46,481 nucleotides of DNA from Collinsella aerofaciens (GCF_028206995.1 NZ_JAQLFL010000002.1:237024-283504); one strand, 5' to 3'. Shown: positions 23,888 through 36,079, numbered from the stretch's first letter. Numbers and translations: made by a program. Notes: generated by a model not told the origin, from the letters alone.

Positions 23888-24793
23888 ATGCGGCCCGGTG
23901 GCACTCAGACAAAGCGCGGCGCCGCGGTGCGCATACGACGCCGACTGGGCTTGGCGTCGCGGGCGTACGCACTGCTATCGTGCTCGCTGGTGCTGGTCAT
24001 AGCTGGCGTTTCTGCCTATGGCATGACCGTGCCGTCCATGATGCAGGCGCATGCCGCACGCGAACCGCGCGTGGGGCATGAGGTCAAAAGCGATCTGGGC
24101 ACCACGACTGGATATGCTTGGGCAAGTGTGGTCGGGCATATTGTGTTTGGCACCGACGATGCGGACGGCGCCGAGGCCCCGGACAACGAAGTCACGCTTG
24201 CCAATGGCAAAACCATCGTGCTCACCAACACCAAGATCATCGATCGATTGTCCAACAATAGCGTGGCGGCAACGGTGAATAAGGTCGAGCAGCAAAAGGA
24301 GCAGGACGCCCAGCAGTCCGGAAAGCCCGGTAGCTCGGATACTTCTGGCTCCGGCTCGGATTCATCGAGTTCGGGCGGCGGCTCTGGGTCGGGTTCCTCT
24401 ACCGGAGGGCCTGGAAACGGCGGCTCGACGGGCGGCAACACTGACAACGATGCAAACTCCGGCGGCCTTTCCGCTGCTGAGGAAGAGAGCATTCACAGTT
24501 GGCTTGTGACCAAGTACAACATGCTCGACGGCTATGTTTCTCGTGCCAATGACGTGGTCTCGACCTATAACTCTACGGGAGATCCCAGGCCGTGCGACAG
24601 CCTGGTCGGGGAGATGTTTGTCATTCGAGCCGAGTTCGGTCGTCAGACATTCTCGCCCCGGTCAAGGTGGTATCAGCAGTATGCCAATCTGTGGGGCTGT
24701 TACACCAACCTATGTCAATGGGTCGGCCATTACGGCGATGATGACGTCGCGCTCGGTAACTTCAACAATAACGTGGCGGCGCTTGCCCTATGA
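23888..24793 (+). CDS. Membrane-anchored extracytoplasmic protein of the kinase-FHA module
   Basis: The 301-residue protein has a basic N-terminus, one helix (about 29-51: YALLSCSLVLVIAGVSAYG), a first outer segment with EVTLANGKTIVLTNTKIIDRL, a Gly/Ser linker (about 165-215), and a C-terminal ~90-residue domain with four to five aromatic-rich helices (WLVTKYNMLDGYVSRAND, RWYQQYANLWGCYTNLCQW). I do not recognise the domains. GGAGGAG lies five bases before ATG 23888. Its TGA overlaps the ATG of the kinase gene (ATGA), so the two are coupled. It is a plausible sensor or substrate-side partner for that kinase; this is inference from gene order and topology. Confidence 0.8.
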   Translation: MRPGGTQTKRGAAVRIRRRLGLASRAYALLSCSLVLVIAGVSAYGMTVPSMMQAHAAREPRVGHEVKSDLGTTTGYAWASVVGHIVFGTDDADGAEAPDNEVTLANGKTIVLTNTKIIDRLSNNSVAATVNKVEQQKEQDAQQSGKPGSSDTSGSGSDSSSSGGGSGSGSSTGGPGNGGSTGGNTDNDANSGGLSAAEEESIHSWLVTKYNMLDGYVSRANDVVSTYNSTGDPRPCDSLVGEMFVIRAEFGRQTFSPRSRWYQQYANLWGCYTNLCQWVGHYGDDDVALGNFNNNVAALAL

Positions 24794-26634
24794 TGACCGA
24801 TCTTGCATCCACCACACCACAATCGCTCGGTCGCGATCCCATGGTCGGCCTGCGCCTGGCGCGTGTCGACGGGTTTGAGCCGGCCATTGCGCTCGGTCAG
24901 GACGAACTGCCTGCCTATCTGCGTCGTTTTACGATACTGTTTGCCGACGATGCCACCATGCGCCGTGGCGGTATCGGCCGCGTGACGCGTGCTGTCAACG
25001 CCCAAGGCGAGGACGTAGCACTCAAACAGCTCATCTTGCCGACGCGCGATGAGTTTGACGACGATGCCGCCCATGAGTCGCTGGTCGCCAAGTTCAAAGC
25101 GGCATTTCGCGAGGAATATGAATGCCATCGCGCCCTTTCGGGCCTTAAGGGCTTTCCCCGCCTCTATGGCTGGGGCGAGGTTGACGGTGTGCCTGCAATT
25201 GTCATGGAATGGGTCGAGGGCGAGACGCTCGCCCGCTTGCGCTCGCGACTCGCCGTGGACGATGCCGGACGCCTATCGCCGCTTGTGGCGGCGCGTCTGG
25301 GTCGCGACCTGTTCGATCTGCTCTGCCGTATGAGCCTGGTGGGCGAGGGCTTTGTCCATCGCGATATCTCGCCCGCTAATATTATGGTGCGTACGGCGCG
25401 CCTGCCGCTTGACCGACAGCTTGCCGAGGGCACCTTTGACCTGTGCCTGATCGACTTTGGCTCGTCGCTGGCGCTTGAGCCTGCGTCGGCCGTGGCCGGT
25501 ACCGGCGGCAAGGCGTCGTTTACGGAGCGTTATGCCACGCTGCGTCGCGCGACGGTTGCCTATGCCCCGCCCGAGATGCTCACCGACGATATTCCCGACC
25601 TGCGCGCTTTGCGTATGTCGCCGGCGATTGACGTCTATGCCGCGGCAAGCACGGTTTACGAGCTCATTGCCGGCGTCGTGCCATACGAAGCCGCGCCGAG
25701 CACTTCGGGCACCTCGGGTTCGCGCAAAAAGACGCGCGACATTGCCAGCCCCTACCGTCTCAAGACGGACACACGGCCCGACTATCCCATTGGTGCCCAT
25801 GCGCCCGGTTGTGATTTGACTCAGCTGCTTCGTCGTGAGCCCGATGTGGCGCTCGCCGCGGCCGAGCAGGCCCAGCAGCTGGGGCTTGAGCCGGATTCCG
25901 AAGAGCTACGCGATGCGCTGGCGTTTGTCGATGCCCAGCTGTTCGACGTGGTGATGGCCTGTCTGTCCAGTCATCAAAAAGATCGTCCCGAGCCGGCGGC
26001 GGTCGAGGCGGCGCTCTCGGCGTTTTGTGACCACTATGCGCAAAATGTCGGTCGTTCGCTTCGCGGCGAGCCGCTCACGCCGTGCCCCATGGATGCGTCT
26101 GGCCGCGCGGTTCGTCGCGCGCTGATGGTCGGCGCGACGGTCGTCTGTGGCGTGGTTTGGGCTGTGGTCGTGGTTTCGGCCGCGCTGCTGGCGTCGGGCG
26201 CCCGCGTGACGGCGACTTTGGGATCGCTCGTGTGGTCTGGGTCGCTACCGAGTATTATTGCCGCACTGGCGTTGGCGCTGCCAGGCATAGCCGGCGTTAC
26301 CGCGGGGGCACTTGCGCGCAATCGGCGCTCGGGGTTCCTGCAGGGTGTGCTTGCGCTTTCTGCCTGCGAGGTTCCGGTGCTGGTTGTGGCTGCATGTAGC
26401 GTATTTTCCCAACGCGCCGTGATGGGCGGCCTTGTTGCTGCTCTGGTTGCAACCTATACGCTTACGTGGTTTTTGCTTGCGATGGGCTTTGCCTTTGAAC
26501 TTCCCGTTTCGGCACCACGACGCACAAAAGCCCAGATGGCGACTCCGCTTGCCGGTGGAGCCGCAGCTGCCCGTACTTTTGGCGGACCTGTCGAAGTATC
26601 GTCCGATTCTATTTCTACGACCAAGGAGGCCTAG
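24790..26634 (+). CDS. Ser/Thr protein kinase with four C-terminal membrane helices
   Basis: The 614-residue protein carries a divergent protein kinase domain: RRGGIGRVTRAV (about 58-69), Lys79 in VALKQL, VMEWVEGETL, HRDISPANIM (190-199), IDFGSS (Asp222) and AYAPPEML. Active-site residues are all present. About 90 residues between the E/P-E-M motif and the end of the C-lobe form an insert with low complexity (SGTSGSRKKTRD). Four helices follow from about 440 to 585. There is no PASTA or other outer domain, so sensing, if any, must come from a partner. The upstream gene encodes exactly such a membrane-anchored outer protein and overlaps by 4 bases; the next gene encodes an FHA protein. Confidence 0.85.
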   Translation: MMTDLASTTPQSLGRDPMVGLRLARVDGFEPAIALGQDELPAYLRRFTILFADDATMRRGGIGRVTRAVNAQGEDVALKQLILPTRDEFDDDAAHESLVAKFKAAFREEYECHRALSGLKGFPRLYGWGEVDGVPAIVMEWVEGETLARLRSRLAVDDAGRLSPLVAARLGRDLFDLLCRMSLVGEGFVHRDISPANIMVRTARLPLDRQLAEGTFDLCLIDFGSSLALEPASAVAGTGGKASFTERYATLRRATVAYAPPEMLTDDIPDLRALRMSPAIDVYAAASTVYELIAGVVPYEAAPSTSGTSGSRKKTRDIASPYRLKTDTRPDYPIGAHAPGCDLTQLLRREPDVALAAAEQAQQLGLEPDSEELRDALAFVDAQLFDVVMACLSSHQKDRPEPAAVEAALSAFCDHYAQNVGRSLRGEPLTPCPMDASGRAVRRALMVGATVVCGVVWAVVVVSAALLASGARVTATLGSLVWSGSLPSIIAALALALPGIAGVTAGALARNRRSGFLQGVLALSACEVPVLVVAACSVFSQRAVMGGLVAALVATYTLTWFLLAMGFAFELPVSAPRRTKAQMATPLAGGAAAARTFGGPVEVSSDSISTTKEA

Positions 26635-26637
26635 GTC

Positions 26638-27576
26638 ATGGCATCTCAAGTTGAGCTCACCCCATGCGGGGCCATGTTTGACATCTTTAAGCGCGCGGCG
26701 CATCTGAGCCATATCGAGCTGTGCGGCTTGGTGCTTTCGTCCCGTCCGCTCGCCGACGGCCGCAGCCCGCAGAGCCGAGCCGCCGATCGCTCTTGGGTTT
26801 CCCGCTTTATCGTTCGCGCGCCGGTCGGCACGCTTCAGCAGCGCTACTTTGCCGAATACGGTACCTCGGCTGCGCGTATTATGTCGCAACTGGCCCTGCG
26901 CCAGCGCAATCCCATGGACTCCACGGCTGTGATCAATATGGTGTGCGGTCCTGCAGGTGAACCGATGGTACGCGCGCTCGAAGAGTGCCACCAGGACACG
27001 AATCTCTATCGCAACGCGCTCGATCGCCTGTCCCAGGCGGCGGAACTCATGCCCGCCGAGCGCGCCGAGGCCGTGCTGGTGCTGTTTGTCGCCGTCGGTT
27101 GTTCGGCGGATGTGCGGTCCTCGGTGAACTATGCCATCGACTACGCGCACGCGACCTGTGGCGGAGGCACATCCACGCCGCGTTCGCTTGGCATGTCGCT
27201 GACTGCGGGCGAACGCGAACCCGCCCCGGCGCACCCCTTGGGCTTGCTGCGCGTGCAAAACAGTTTTGTCGTGAGCGCCCCGCGCTGGATTCAGCCGAGT
27301 GAGCAGGGTGTTGAGATTGGCGCGCTGGCCACTGGTGAGGGCGATATTACCGACGTCGGCGACGATGTCTCGGCCCGCCATGCCCATATCTGGTGCGATG
27401 CTCAAAATATCTGGCACGTCGAGGACTTGTCGTCCACCAACGGAACCGTGGTGGTAAACGGGGCCACGCGCGTCTGCATTCAGGTCGAGCCCGGCCGTTC
27501 CGCCCAACTCAATCCCGGCGACGAGCTCAAGCTCGGCGAATCCACTACCTACGCCATCCTCTTCGGTGCTCTCTAG
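26638..27576 (+). CDS. FHA-domain protein of the second kinase module
   Basis: The 312-residue protein has an N-terminal region of unknown fold (about 1-195, helical, with LYRNALDRLSQAAELMPAE) and a C-terminal FHA domain (about 215-310). The domain shows SARHAHIWCD and HVEDLSSTNGTVVVNG, the phosphothreonine-recognition core. AAGGAGG in the end of the kinase gene is its ribosome site; the start follows the kinase stop by 3 bases. It probably binds the phosphorylated kinase or a product of it. No membrane helix is seen. A terminator 12 bases later ends the three-gene unit. Confidence 0.88.
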   Translation: MASQVELTPCGAMFDIFKRAAHLSHIELCGLVLSSRPLADGRSPQSRAADRSWVSRFIVRAPVGTLQQRYFAEYGTSAARIMSQLALRQRNPMDSTAVINMVCGPAGEPMVRALEECHQDTNLYRNALDRLSQAAELMPAERAEAVLVLFVAVGCSADVRSSVNYAIDYAHATCGGGTSTPRSLGMSLTAGEREPAPAHPLGLLRVQNSFVVSAPRWIQPSEQGVEIGALATGEGDITDVGDDVSARHAHIWCDAQNIWHVEDLSSTNGTVVVNGATRVCIQVEPGRSAQLNPGDELKLGESTTYAILFGAL

Positions 27577-27587
27577 CCAGTCCTGCC

Positions 27588-27619
27588 AAATGGTCCCTCC
27601 GTCCCCAAGGGATCATTTT
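27588..27619 (+). terminator. Rho-independent terminator of the second kinase module
   Basis: AAATGGTCCCT and AGGGATCATTT pair over 11 bp (one G-T) with a 9-base loop, and run into TTTTGC. Confidence 0.7.
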
Positions 27620-27688
27620 GCTCCCGGCAGTCACCCGAGGTAAACCTTTACCGCCCGCCTATATTTGCCGAAATTACACTTGACGGCG

Positions 27689-27697
27689 GGGTACAAT
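27689..27697 (+). promoter_or_regulatory. Extended -10 element, probable nifJ promoter
   Basis: GGGGTACAAT places TACAAT at 27692-27697. A TTGACG is present (27680) but only 6 bases upstream, too close to act as its -35. If used, the transcript starts near 27705. Confidence 0.45.
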
Positions 27698-27978
27698 AAA
27701 CCCGCATGCGGATTTCCGTTGCGGGCGCTTCCCATCGCCGGGGCGTGTCCGGGAGCATCCGGCATGCGGCCTTTGCGGCGCTCGGTCATGTGCAAGACGG
27801 GCGGTCGGGTCTGTGGGGCGCATCAGCTGGCCCTCGCCTCGGCATGTCTTCTCTCCACGCCACGTACCTGCTGCTGAGCCTGCCTGCCAGATGATTGGAA
27901 GCAACAGCGTAAATCCCATCACGCCAACATCCCGGCGATCGCCGGGGCCTGTATACCTATATGAGAGGAGAGGGGTAT
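27698..27978 (+). other. Long GC-rich leader before nifJ
   Basis: About 275 bases separate the -10 element from the nifJ start. The stretch has no convincing ORF; it contains several GC-rich stems, among them CCCGGCGATCGCCGGG (27931-27946), almost at the ribosome site. No known riboswitch class was recognised; in particular no TPP motif. It may be a structured 5' UTR. Confidence 0.35.
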
Positions 27979-31518
<3,540 letters not shown>

Positions 31519-31529
31519 GTCTCCCACCG

Positions 31530-31652
31530 CAGGATCTGAGGGCTGACCTTCGCGGACGTCCTCGGACATGAAAGAACCCCCGCTGCGCACTATGTGCGGC
31601 GGGGGTTCTTTCGTCCTGCGGAGTGTCCGCGAAGGTCAGCCCTCAGATCCTG
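31530..31652. repeat. 28-bp perfect inverted repeat enclosing the nifJ terminator
   Basis: The 28 bases at 31530-31557 (CAGGATCTGAGGGCTGACCT then TCGCGGAC) are exactly complementary to 31625-31652. The 67 bases between them contain a separate terminator stem. The left arm starts 11 bases after the nifJ stop. As RNA it would form an unusually long stacked structure; as DNA it could be a small non-autonomous element. Confidence 0.85.
31571..31611 (+). terminator. Terminator of nifJ (works in both directions)
   Basis: AAAGAACCCCCGC and GCGGGGGTTCTTT form a perfect 13-bp stem; CGCAC-TAT-GTGCG continues it inside the loop. A/T runs lie on both sides of the GC part, so it can act on either strand. 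Confidence 0.85.
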
Positions 31653-32173
31653 CTACGACTACGTCCTTGGATTGTGTGGGCGGATGAAGGACGTAGTTGG
31701 TCGGGTATTCCGTCCCCTTCGCTGTTTCGCGGCTTTGCCGCGAAACCTCGCGCCACTTTGGGGATGGATGGGGGACTTGGCCGTTGCCGCTTTTTCGGAG
31801 CTCTTCTTTATTCCTTTTGTTGGATGAAAAGCCCCTTGTTTTTGCAGGGGTGCATACTCGACTTATATGTGCATAGAATCTCGTATAGTGCGAGTAAGAT
31901 ATTGCGCTGTCTGTTTTGTGTTTAGCAAAGATATAGTTTGCATAATCTGGTCTAATCCCTGCTCTATTAAAATAAAGTTGCACGTAAATGGCGTAGATAT
32001 GCTTGAGCTGGGGTTCTGTACGCTGAGCGGATAAAAACGACCGTTCACCGTTCCGCTATTTTCAAAATGAATAAAATGAGCGATAAAGAGAATATAAACC
32101 TTAATAAACTCGCGTATCGCACGGACGCGGGTTATTAATGGGTTGTAGGCCTTTTACAGAAAGGATTCCAGCA
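31653..32173. other. Gene-free stretch before arcC, AT-rich in its second half
   Basis: No credible gene is seen. It contains ACTACGTCCTT/AAGGACGTAGT (31658-31668 with 31687-31697) and a hairpin GTTTCGCGG-CTTTG-CCGCGAAAC (31724-31746). From about 31800 the composition turns AT-rich. A TTGCATAAT copy lies at 31938-31946. ATGAATAAAATGAG at 32067-32080 resembles one half of an ArgR/AhrC box, which would suit the carbamate kinase gene downstream; this is weak inference. The arcC promoter was not identified with confidence. Confidence 0.4.
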
Positions 32174-33136
32174 ATGTCTAAGCCTCTTGGCAAGCCCGAT
32201 CGTATTGTCGTCGCCCTTGGCGGCAACGCCCTCGGCAACAACCCCGTCGAGCAGATCGAGGCCGTGAGCAACACCGCCCATGCCCTCCTCGGCCTCATCG
32301 AGCAGGGCAACGAGATCATCATCACCCACGGCAACGGCCCGCAGGTCGGCATGATCCAGAACGCCTTCGCCGCTGCCCACGATGCCATCGGTACCCCCGA
32401 GATGCCGCTGCCCGAGTGCGGCGCCATGTCCCAAGGCTACATTGGTTATCACCTGCAGCAGGGCATCGGCCGCGAGATGCACAAGCGCTATAAGCGTTGG
32501 CACGCCGCCACCGTCGTCACCCAGATCGAGTGCGACCCGGATGATCCCGCGTTCAAGAACCCGACCAAGCCGATCGGCCCCTTCTACACCGAGGAGCAGG
32601 CCAAGGAGTTCATGGCCGAGGATCCCTCCAAGGTCTTCGTCGAGGATTCCGGCCGCGGCTGGCGTCGCGTCGTCGCTTCCCCCGATCCCAAGAAGATCGT
32701 CGAGGCTGACTCCATCCTCAACCTGCTCGACAACGAGTTCATCGTCATCGCCTGCGGTGGCGGCGGCATTCCCGTCGTCCGCGACTACGAGAACAAGGGC
32801 TGCTACAAGGGCGTTCCCGCCGTCATCGACAAGGACCTGGGCGGCGAGCTGCTGGCCGAGGACTGCGACGCCGACGTTCTGTTCCTGCTGACCGCCGTTG
32901 AGCATGTCGCCATCAACTTTGGCAAGCCCAACCAGGAGGAGCTCGAGGACCTCACCGCCGACGAGGCCGAGCGCCTGGCCGACGAGGGTCAGTTCGGCAA
33001 GGGTTCCATGGAGCCCAAGGTCCGCGCTGCCATCAAGTTCGCACGTTCCCGCAAGGGCCGCACCTGCATCATCGGCGCTCTGGACAAGGCCGCCGAGACC
33101 ATGGCTGGCCTCTCCGGTACCCGCATCCACGAGTAG
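32174..33136 (+). CDS. arcC: Carbamate kinase
   Basis: The 320-residue protein shows the amino-acid kinase fold of ArcC: RIVVALGGNALGNNP, ITHGNGPQVGMIQN (about 57-70), PLPECGAMSQGYIGYHLQQ, FIVIACGGGGIPVV, VIDKDLGGELLAEDCDADVLFLLT and GSMEPKVRAAIKF. It makes ATP and carbamate from carbamoyl phosphate and ADP. ATG 32174 has AAAGGA eight bases upstream. Arginine deiminase and ornithine transcarbamylase genes, its usual partners, are not in this window. The carbamoyl phosphate must come from enzymes coded elsewhere. The gene is monocistronic, with two hairpins behind it. Confidence 0.96.
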   Translation: MSKPLGKPDRIVVALGGNALGNNPVEQIEAVSNTAHALLGLIEQGNEIIITHGNGPQVGMIQNAFAAAHDAIGTPEMPLPECGAMSQGYIGYHLQQGIGREMHKRYKRWHAATVVTQIECDPDDPAFKNPTKPIGPFYTEEQAKEFMAEDPSKVFVEDSGRGWRRVVASPDPKKIVEADSILNLLDNEFIVIACGGGGIPVVRDYENKGCYKGVPAVIDKDLGGELLAEDCDADVLFLLTAVEHVAINFGKPNQEELEDLTADEAERLADEGQFGKGSMEPKVRAAIKFARSRKGRTCIIGALDKAAETMAGLSGTRIHE

Positions 33137-33158
33137 TCTCTACTCTGTTGCCTCTCTC

Positions 33159-33182
33159 GTGGGCGCCAGGCAAAGCGCCCAC
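33159..33182 (+). other. Hairpin after arcC
   Basis: GTGGGCGC-8 bases-GCGCCCAC is a perfect 8-bp stem between the arcC stop and the terminator. No T run follows. Confidence 0.5.
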
Positions 33183-33201
33183 AAACTAGCCTCTCTTCAT
33201 G

Positions 33202-33234
33202 AGCCCCGCAGTCCGCTCCGACTGCGGGGCTTTT
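33202..33234 (+). terminator. Terminator of arcC
   Basis: AGCCCCGCAGTC-CGCTCC-GACTGCGGGGCT is a perfect 12-bp stem followed by TTTTGC. The converging peptidase gene ends 37 bases further on. Confidence 0.85.
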
Positions 33235-33270
33235 GCTATCCACCTAGTCATTGGGGACGTTCTTAAATGA

Positions 33271-34272
33271 CTAGTAGTAGGCCCACATGGCTTCGACTTC
33301 GTTGAGGACCTCCACGACGCCCCAGCGGCGGGCGCTGCGGCTGGCCGAGTTGGGGTCGTAGACGCCAATCTGGTTGGCATCGTCGATGCCGTAGAGCACG
33401 ATGTAGTGGCCTACGTTGGTAAACGTACCGGGGCGCACTGCGGCGATGACGGGCGCACCCGAGCGAAGTGCTTGTGTAATCGATTCGCGATCGTTATAGA
33501 GCTGTGTTCCGTTGAGCCCCAGCTGCCACGCACCGCCTGTCATAAACGACCACTCGGTGGCACCAGTGGGGGCGTAGTTGCCGGCTTCGGCCAGCGCGCA
33601 TATATCGACCGGCGTCTTATCGGTATGGCCGGTCTTAAAGATATAGACCATGGTGAGGCAGGTAGGACCGCAAGCGTTTTCGCGAATAGTGCCACCGGCA
33701 TAGGGCAGCTCCGACCATGCGGGGTCAATTTGGTAGATGTGGGGCATGGCGCCGGCCTGCCATTGCGAGCGTGGGGTCGAGAACGCAAAGGAGTAACCGG
33801 GTGCGACGGGAGCTTTAAGCAGCTTGTCCTCGGCAGTGGGCTCAAGACCGGCTGATCCGTGGGAGATACAGGATCCCAAAAACACAAAGACGAGGCAGGC
33901 GGCGATGGAGCAAAGCGCAAGGCGTAGGCGGCGGGCCGGAAGCGCGTGGCTTGTGGTGTGCGACGCGGGGTGAGGGGCGGAATTGCCGCGATCGCGTTGA
34001 GGTCGCGAAAAGGAGCGCTTGACGTTGTAGTCGGTCGTACGGCGATCGTAGCGGCGTGGCTGCGATGCGTCGGTCTGGCGTTGGCGTGTGCTCGTGCTCA
34101 CGCGGTCTGACTGCTGCACGGTACGGCTTTGTTGCCGCGAAGAAGCCCCGAGCTGCTCTTGGGGGCGCTGCGGGTTGTCGTTGTCGGAGGTGCTTCTGGG
34201 CGTTGGCATGGTGCGGCCGGCAAGGCGCACGCTTTGTGGCCGTTGGTCGCCGTCATTGTATCCGTATGCCAT
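33271..34272 (-). CDS. Membrane-anchored C39-type cysteine peptidase-like protein
   Basis: The 333-residue protein begins with about 105 residues rich in Gln, Arg, Ser and Asn (disordered, cytoplasmic). One helix follows (about 115-135: LRLALCSIAACLVFVFLGSCIS), then a papain-like domain of the peptidase C39_2 type. Catalytic residues are visible: Cys in ENACGPTCLTM (about 203), His in VGHYIVLYG and Asp in VYDPNS. LGSCIS could be read as a lipobox, but the long N-terminal tail argues for a signal anchor. The domain would face outside. Families like this cleave or process peptides or wall-linked proteins; the substrate is unknown. ATG 34272 with AAGGTG upstream is preferred to GTG 34281. Confidence 0.8.
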   Translation of the reverse strand: MAYGYNDGDQRPQSVRLAGRTMPTPRSTSDNDNPQRPQEQLGASSRQQSRTVQQSDRVSTSTRQRQTDASQPRRYDRRTTDYNVKRSFSRPQRDRGNSAPHPASHTTSHALPARRLRLALCSIAACLVFVFLGSCISHGSAGLEPTAEDKLLKAPVAPGYSFAFSTPRSQWQAGAMPHIYQIDPAWSELPYAGGTIRENACGPTCLTMVYIFKTGHTDKTPVDICALAEAGNYAPTGATEWSFMTGGAWQLGLNGTQLYNDRESITQALRSGAPVIAAVRPGTFTNVGHYIVLYGIDDANQIGVYDPNSASRSARRWGVVEVLNEVEAMWAYY

Positions 34273-34627
34273 TCGAATCACCTTGTCTCATGTGTAACTT
34301 GTCTATCCTACATAAAAAGATGCACGACACATGGGCATGTGAGCCAAAAGCCTGACAAATGGTATGAACGTTGCCGCGCCGCGCGTCAAGCGTCACGGTA
34401 ACAGGTCTTCAAAAGCAGACAAGATGAAAACGTCCAAGACGAATGACGTCTCCCGCCGTTCGTCCCAAAAACGGTGCCGCTCGTTTTGCAGTTCTGCCTT
34501 CGGTCGAGCTGCGAGCGGCGCTGCTGCGCCAAGGCCGTATCTTAAAGCCATGGAATAAAAGCGCGCGGCAAAACGGACCGCGCAAGGGGTGACGCCAAGG
34601 GGCGTCAAAAAGGAAAGGAGGGGAACA
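34273..34627. other. Divergent gap between the C39 peptidase and the APC permease
   Basis: About 355 bases without a convincing gene. GCGCGG/CCGCGC (34563-34583) and GACGCC-AAGG-GGCGTC (34591-34606) are two small hairpins directly before the permease ribosome site, AAAGGAAAGGAGGGG. They could influence translation of the permease. Promoters for the two divergent genes must lie here but none was clear. Confidence 0.4.
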
Positions 34628-36079
34628 ATGGCGGACAAGAATGCAGAAGTTGCAGTCGAGGATAACGGCGGCATGAAGAAAACGCTTTCGCTCTGGAACT
34701 TCTTCACCATCGGTTTCGGTGCCATCATCGGTACCGGTTGGGTTCTGCAGGTCGGCGACTGGATGGTCGTGGGCGGCGGTCCCGTTCCCGCTATGATCGC
34801 ATTCCTCTTGGGTGCAATCTTCCTCGTGCCCGTCGGAGCTGTTTTCGGTGAGCTCACGGCTGCTATCCCCATCTCTGGCGGCATCGTCGAGTATGTCGAT
34901 CGTAGCTTTGGCCGTACGCTGAGCTACATCACCGGTTGGCTCCTGGCCCTGGGCAACGGCATCCTGTGCCCGTGGGAAGCCATTGCCATTTCGACCCTTG
35001 TGTCCGAGATGTTCGGTAGCCTGCCCGGTCTTGAGTGGCTGCGCGCCGTCAAGCTCTACACCATCCTGGGCGCCGACGTTTACCTGTTCCCGACGCTGAT
35101 CGCGCTCGGCTTTGCAGTCTACGTCATCTTCCTCAATTTCCGCGGTGCCAGCTCGGCCGCCAAGCTCCAGGCCTTCCTGACCAAGGCCCTGCTCTGCGGC
35201 ATGCTGCTCGCCATGGGCGTCTCGCTGTTCACCGGTTCGCCGAACAACGCCATGCCTGTGTTCTCCCAGGTCGCCGGCGCTGGCGGCGGTAAGGCCGCCA
35301 CCGAGGGCACCAGCCTGTTTGCCGGCATCGTGTCGGTCCTGGTTCTGACCCCGTTCTTCTACGCCGGTTTCGACACCATTCCTCAGCAGGCCGAGGAAGC
35401 AGCCGAGGGTCTTAACTGGAACAAGTTCGGCAAGATCATCTCCCTGGCCCTGCTGGCCGCCGGCGGCTTCTACATGGTCTGCATCTACTCGTTCGGCACC
35501 ATCCTCGACTGGCATGAGTTTGTTAAGAGCCCGGTTCCCGCGCTTGCCTGCCTCAAGGGCATCAACATGCTCCTGTACCTGGCCATGCTCGTCATCGCCA
35601 CGCTTGGACCCATGGGCCCGATGAACTCCTTCTACGGCGCCACGAGCCGCATCATGCTCGCCATGGGCCGCAAGGGCCAGCTGCCCGAGAAATTCGCCGA
35701 GGTCGACCCCAAGTCCGGCGCTCCCAAGCTCGCCTGCGTCGTGCTGGGCGTCATCACCGTCATCGGTCCGTTCCTGGGCAAGAACATGCTCATTCCTCTG
35801 ACCAACGTGTCGGCTCTCGCCTTCATCTTCTCCTGCGGTATGGTCGCCCTCGCCTGTCTGCGCATGCGCTTTACCGAGCCCGACCTGCCTCGTCCCTACG
35901 AGGTGCCCGGCGGCAAGTTTGGCATTAGCCTCGCTATCGCTGCCTGCGCCATTATCATCGGCCTGCTCGTGATTCCGTTCTCTCCCGCCTCCCTCAACAT
36001 GGTGGAGTGGAGCATCGTGATCGGCTGGTTGGCTATTGGCCTGGCCCTCATGGCTTTCACCAATTCCCGCAAAAAATAA
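34628..36079 (+). CDS. APC-superfamily amino-acid permease
   Basis: The 483-residue protein has about 12 helices. Helix 1 carries the substrate-site signature FFTIGFGAIIGTGWVLQVGD, where the broken-helix GxIxGxG motif binds the amino-acid backbone. Further marks are PISGGIVEYVDRSFG, FFYAGFDTIPQQAEEA (the conserved F-x-G-F-D/E of helix 6) and NSFYGATSRIMLAMGRKGQLP. A strong AAGGAGGGG stands before ATG 34628; the GTG at 34589 lacks a site. The permease is followed after 131 bases by an amidohydrolase gene on the same strand. This suggests uptake of an amide- or peptide-type compound that the hydrolase opens. The substrate cannot be told from sequence. Confidence 0.88.
   Translation: MADKNAEVAVEDNGGMKKTLSLWNFFTIGFGAIIGTGWVLQVGDWMVVGGGPVPAMIAFLLGAIFLVPVGAVFGELTAAIPISGGIVEYVDRSFGRTLSYITGWLLALGNGILCPWEAIAISTLVSEMFGSLPGLEWLRAVKLYTILGADVYLFPTLIALGFAVYVIFLNFRGASSAAKLQAFLTKALLCGMLLAMGVSLFTGSPNNAMPVFSQVAGAGGGKAATEGTSLFAGIVSVLVLTPFFYAGFDTIPQQAEEAAEGLNWNKFGKIISLALLAAGGFYMVCIYSFGTILDWHEFVKSPVPALACLKGINMLLYLAMLVIATLGPMGPMNSFYGATSRIMLAMGRKGQLPEKFAEVDPKSGAPKLACVVLGVITVIGPFLGKNMLIPLTNVSALAFIFSCGMVALACLRMRFTEPDLPRPYEVPGGKFGISLAIAACAIIIGLLVIPFSPASLNMVEWSIVIGWLAIGLALMAFTNSRKK

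Noticed and set aside
27698..27978. A TPP riboswitch before nifJ
   Set aside because: PFOR uses thiamine diphosphate, but the conserved CTGAGA and related TPP motif blocks are absent.
31530..31652. A CRISPR array or complete insertion sequence
   Set aside because: There is one inverted pair only, no spaced direct repeats, no transposase gene and no clear target-site duplication.
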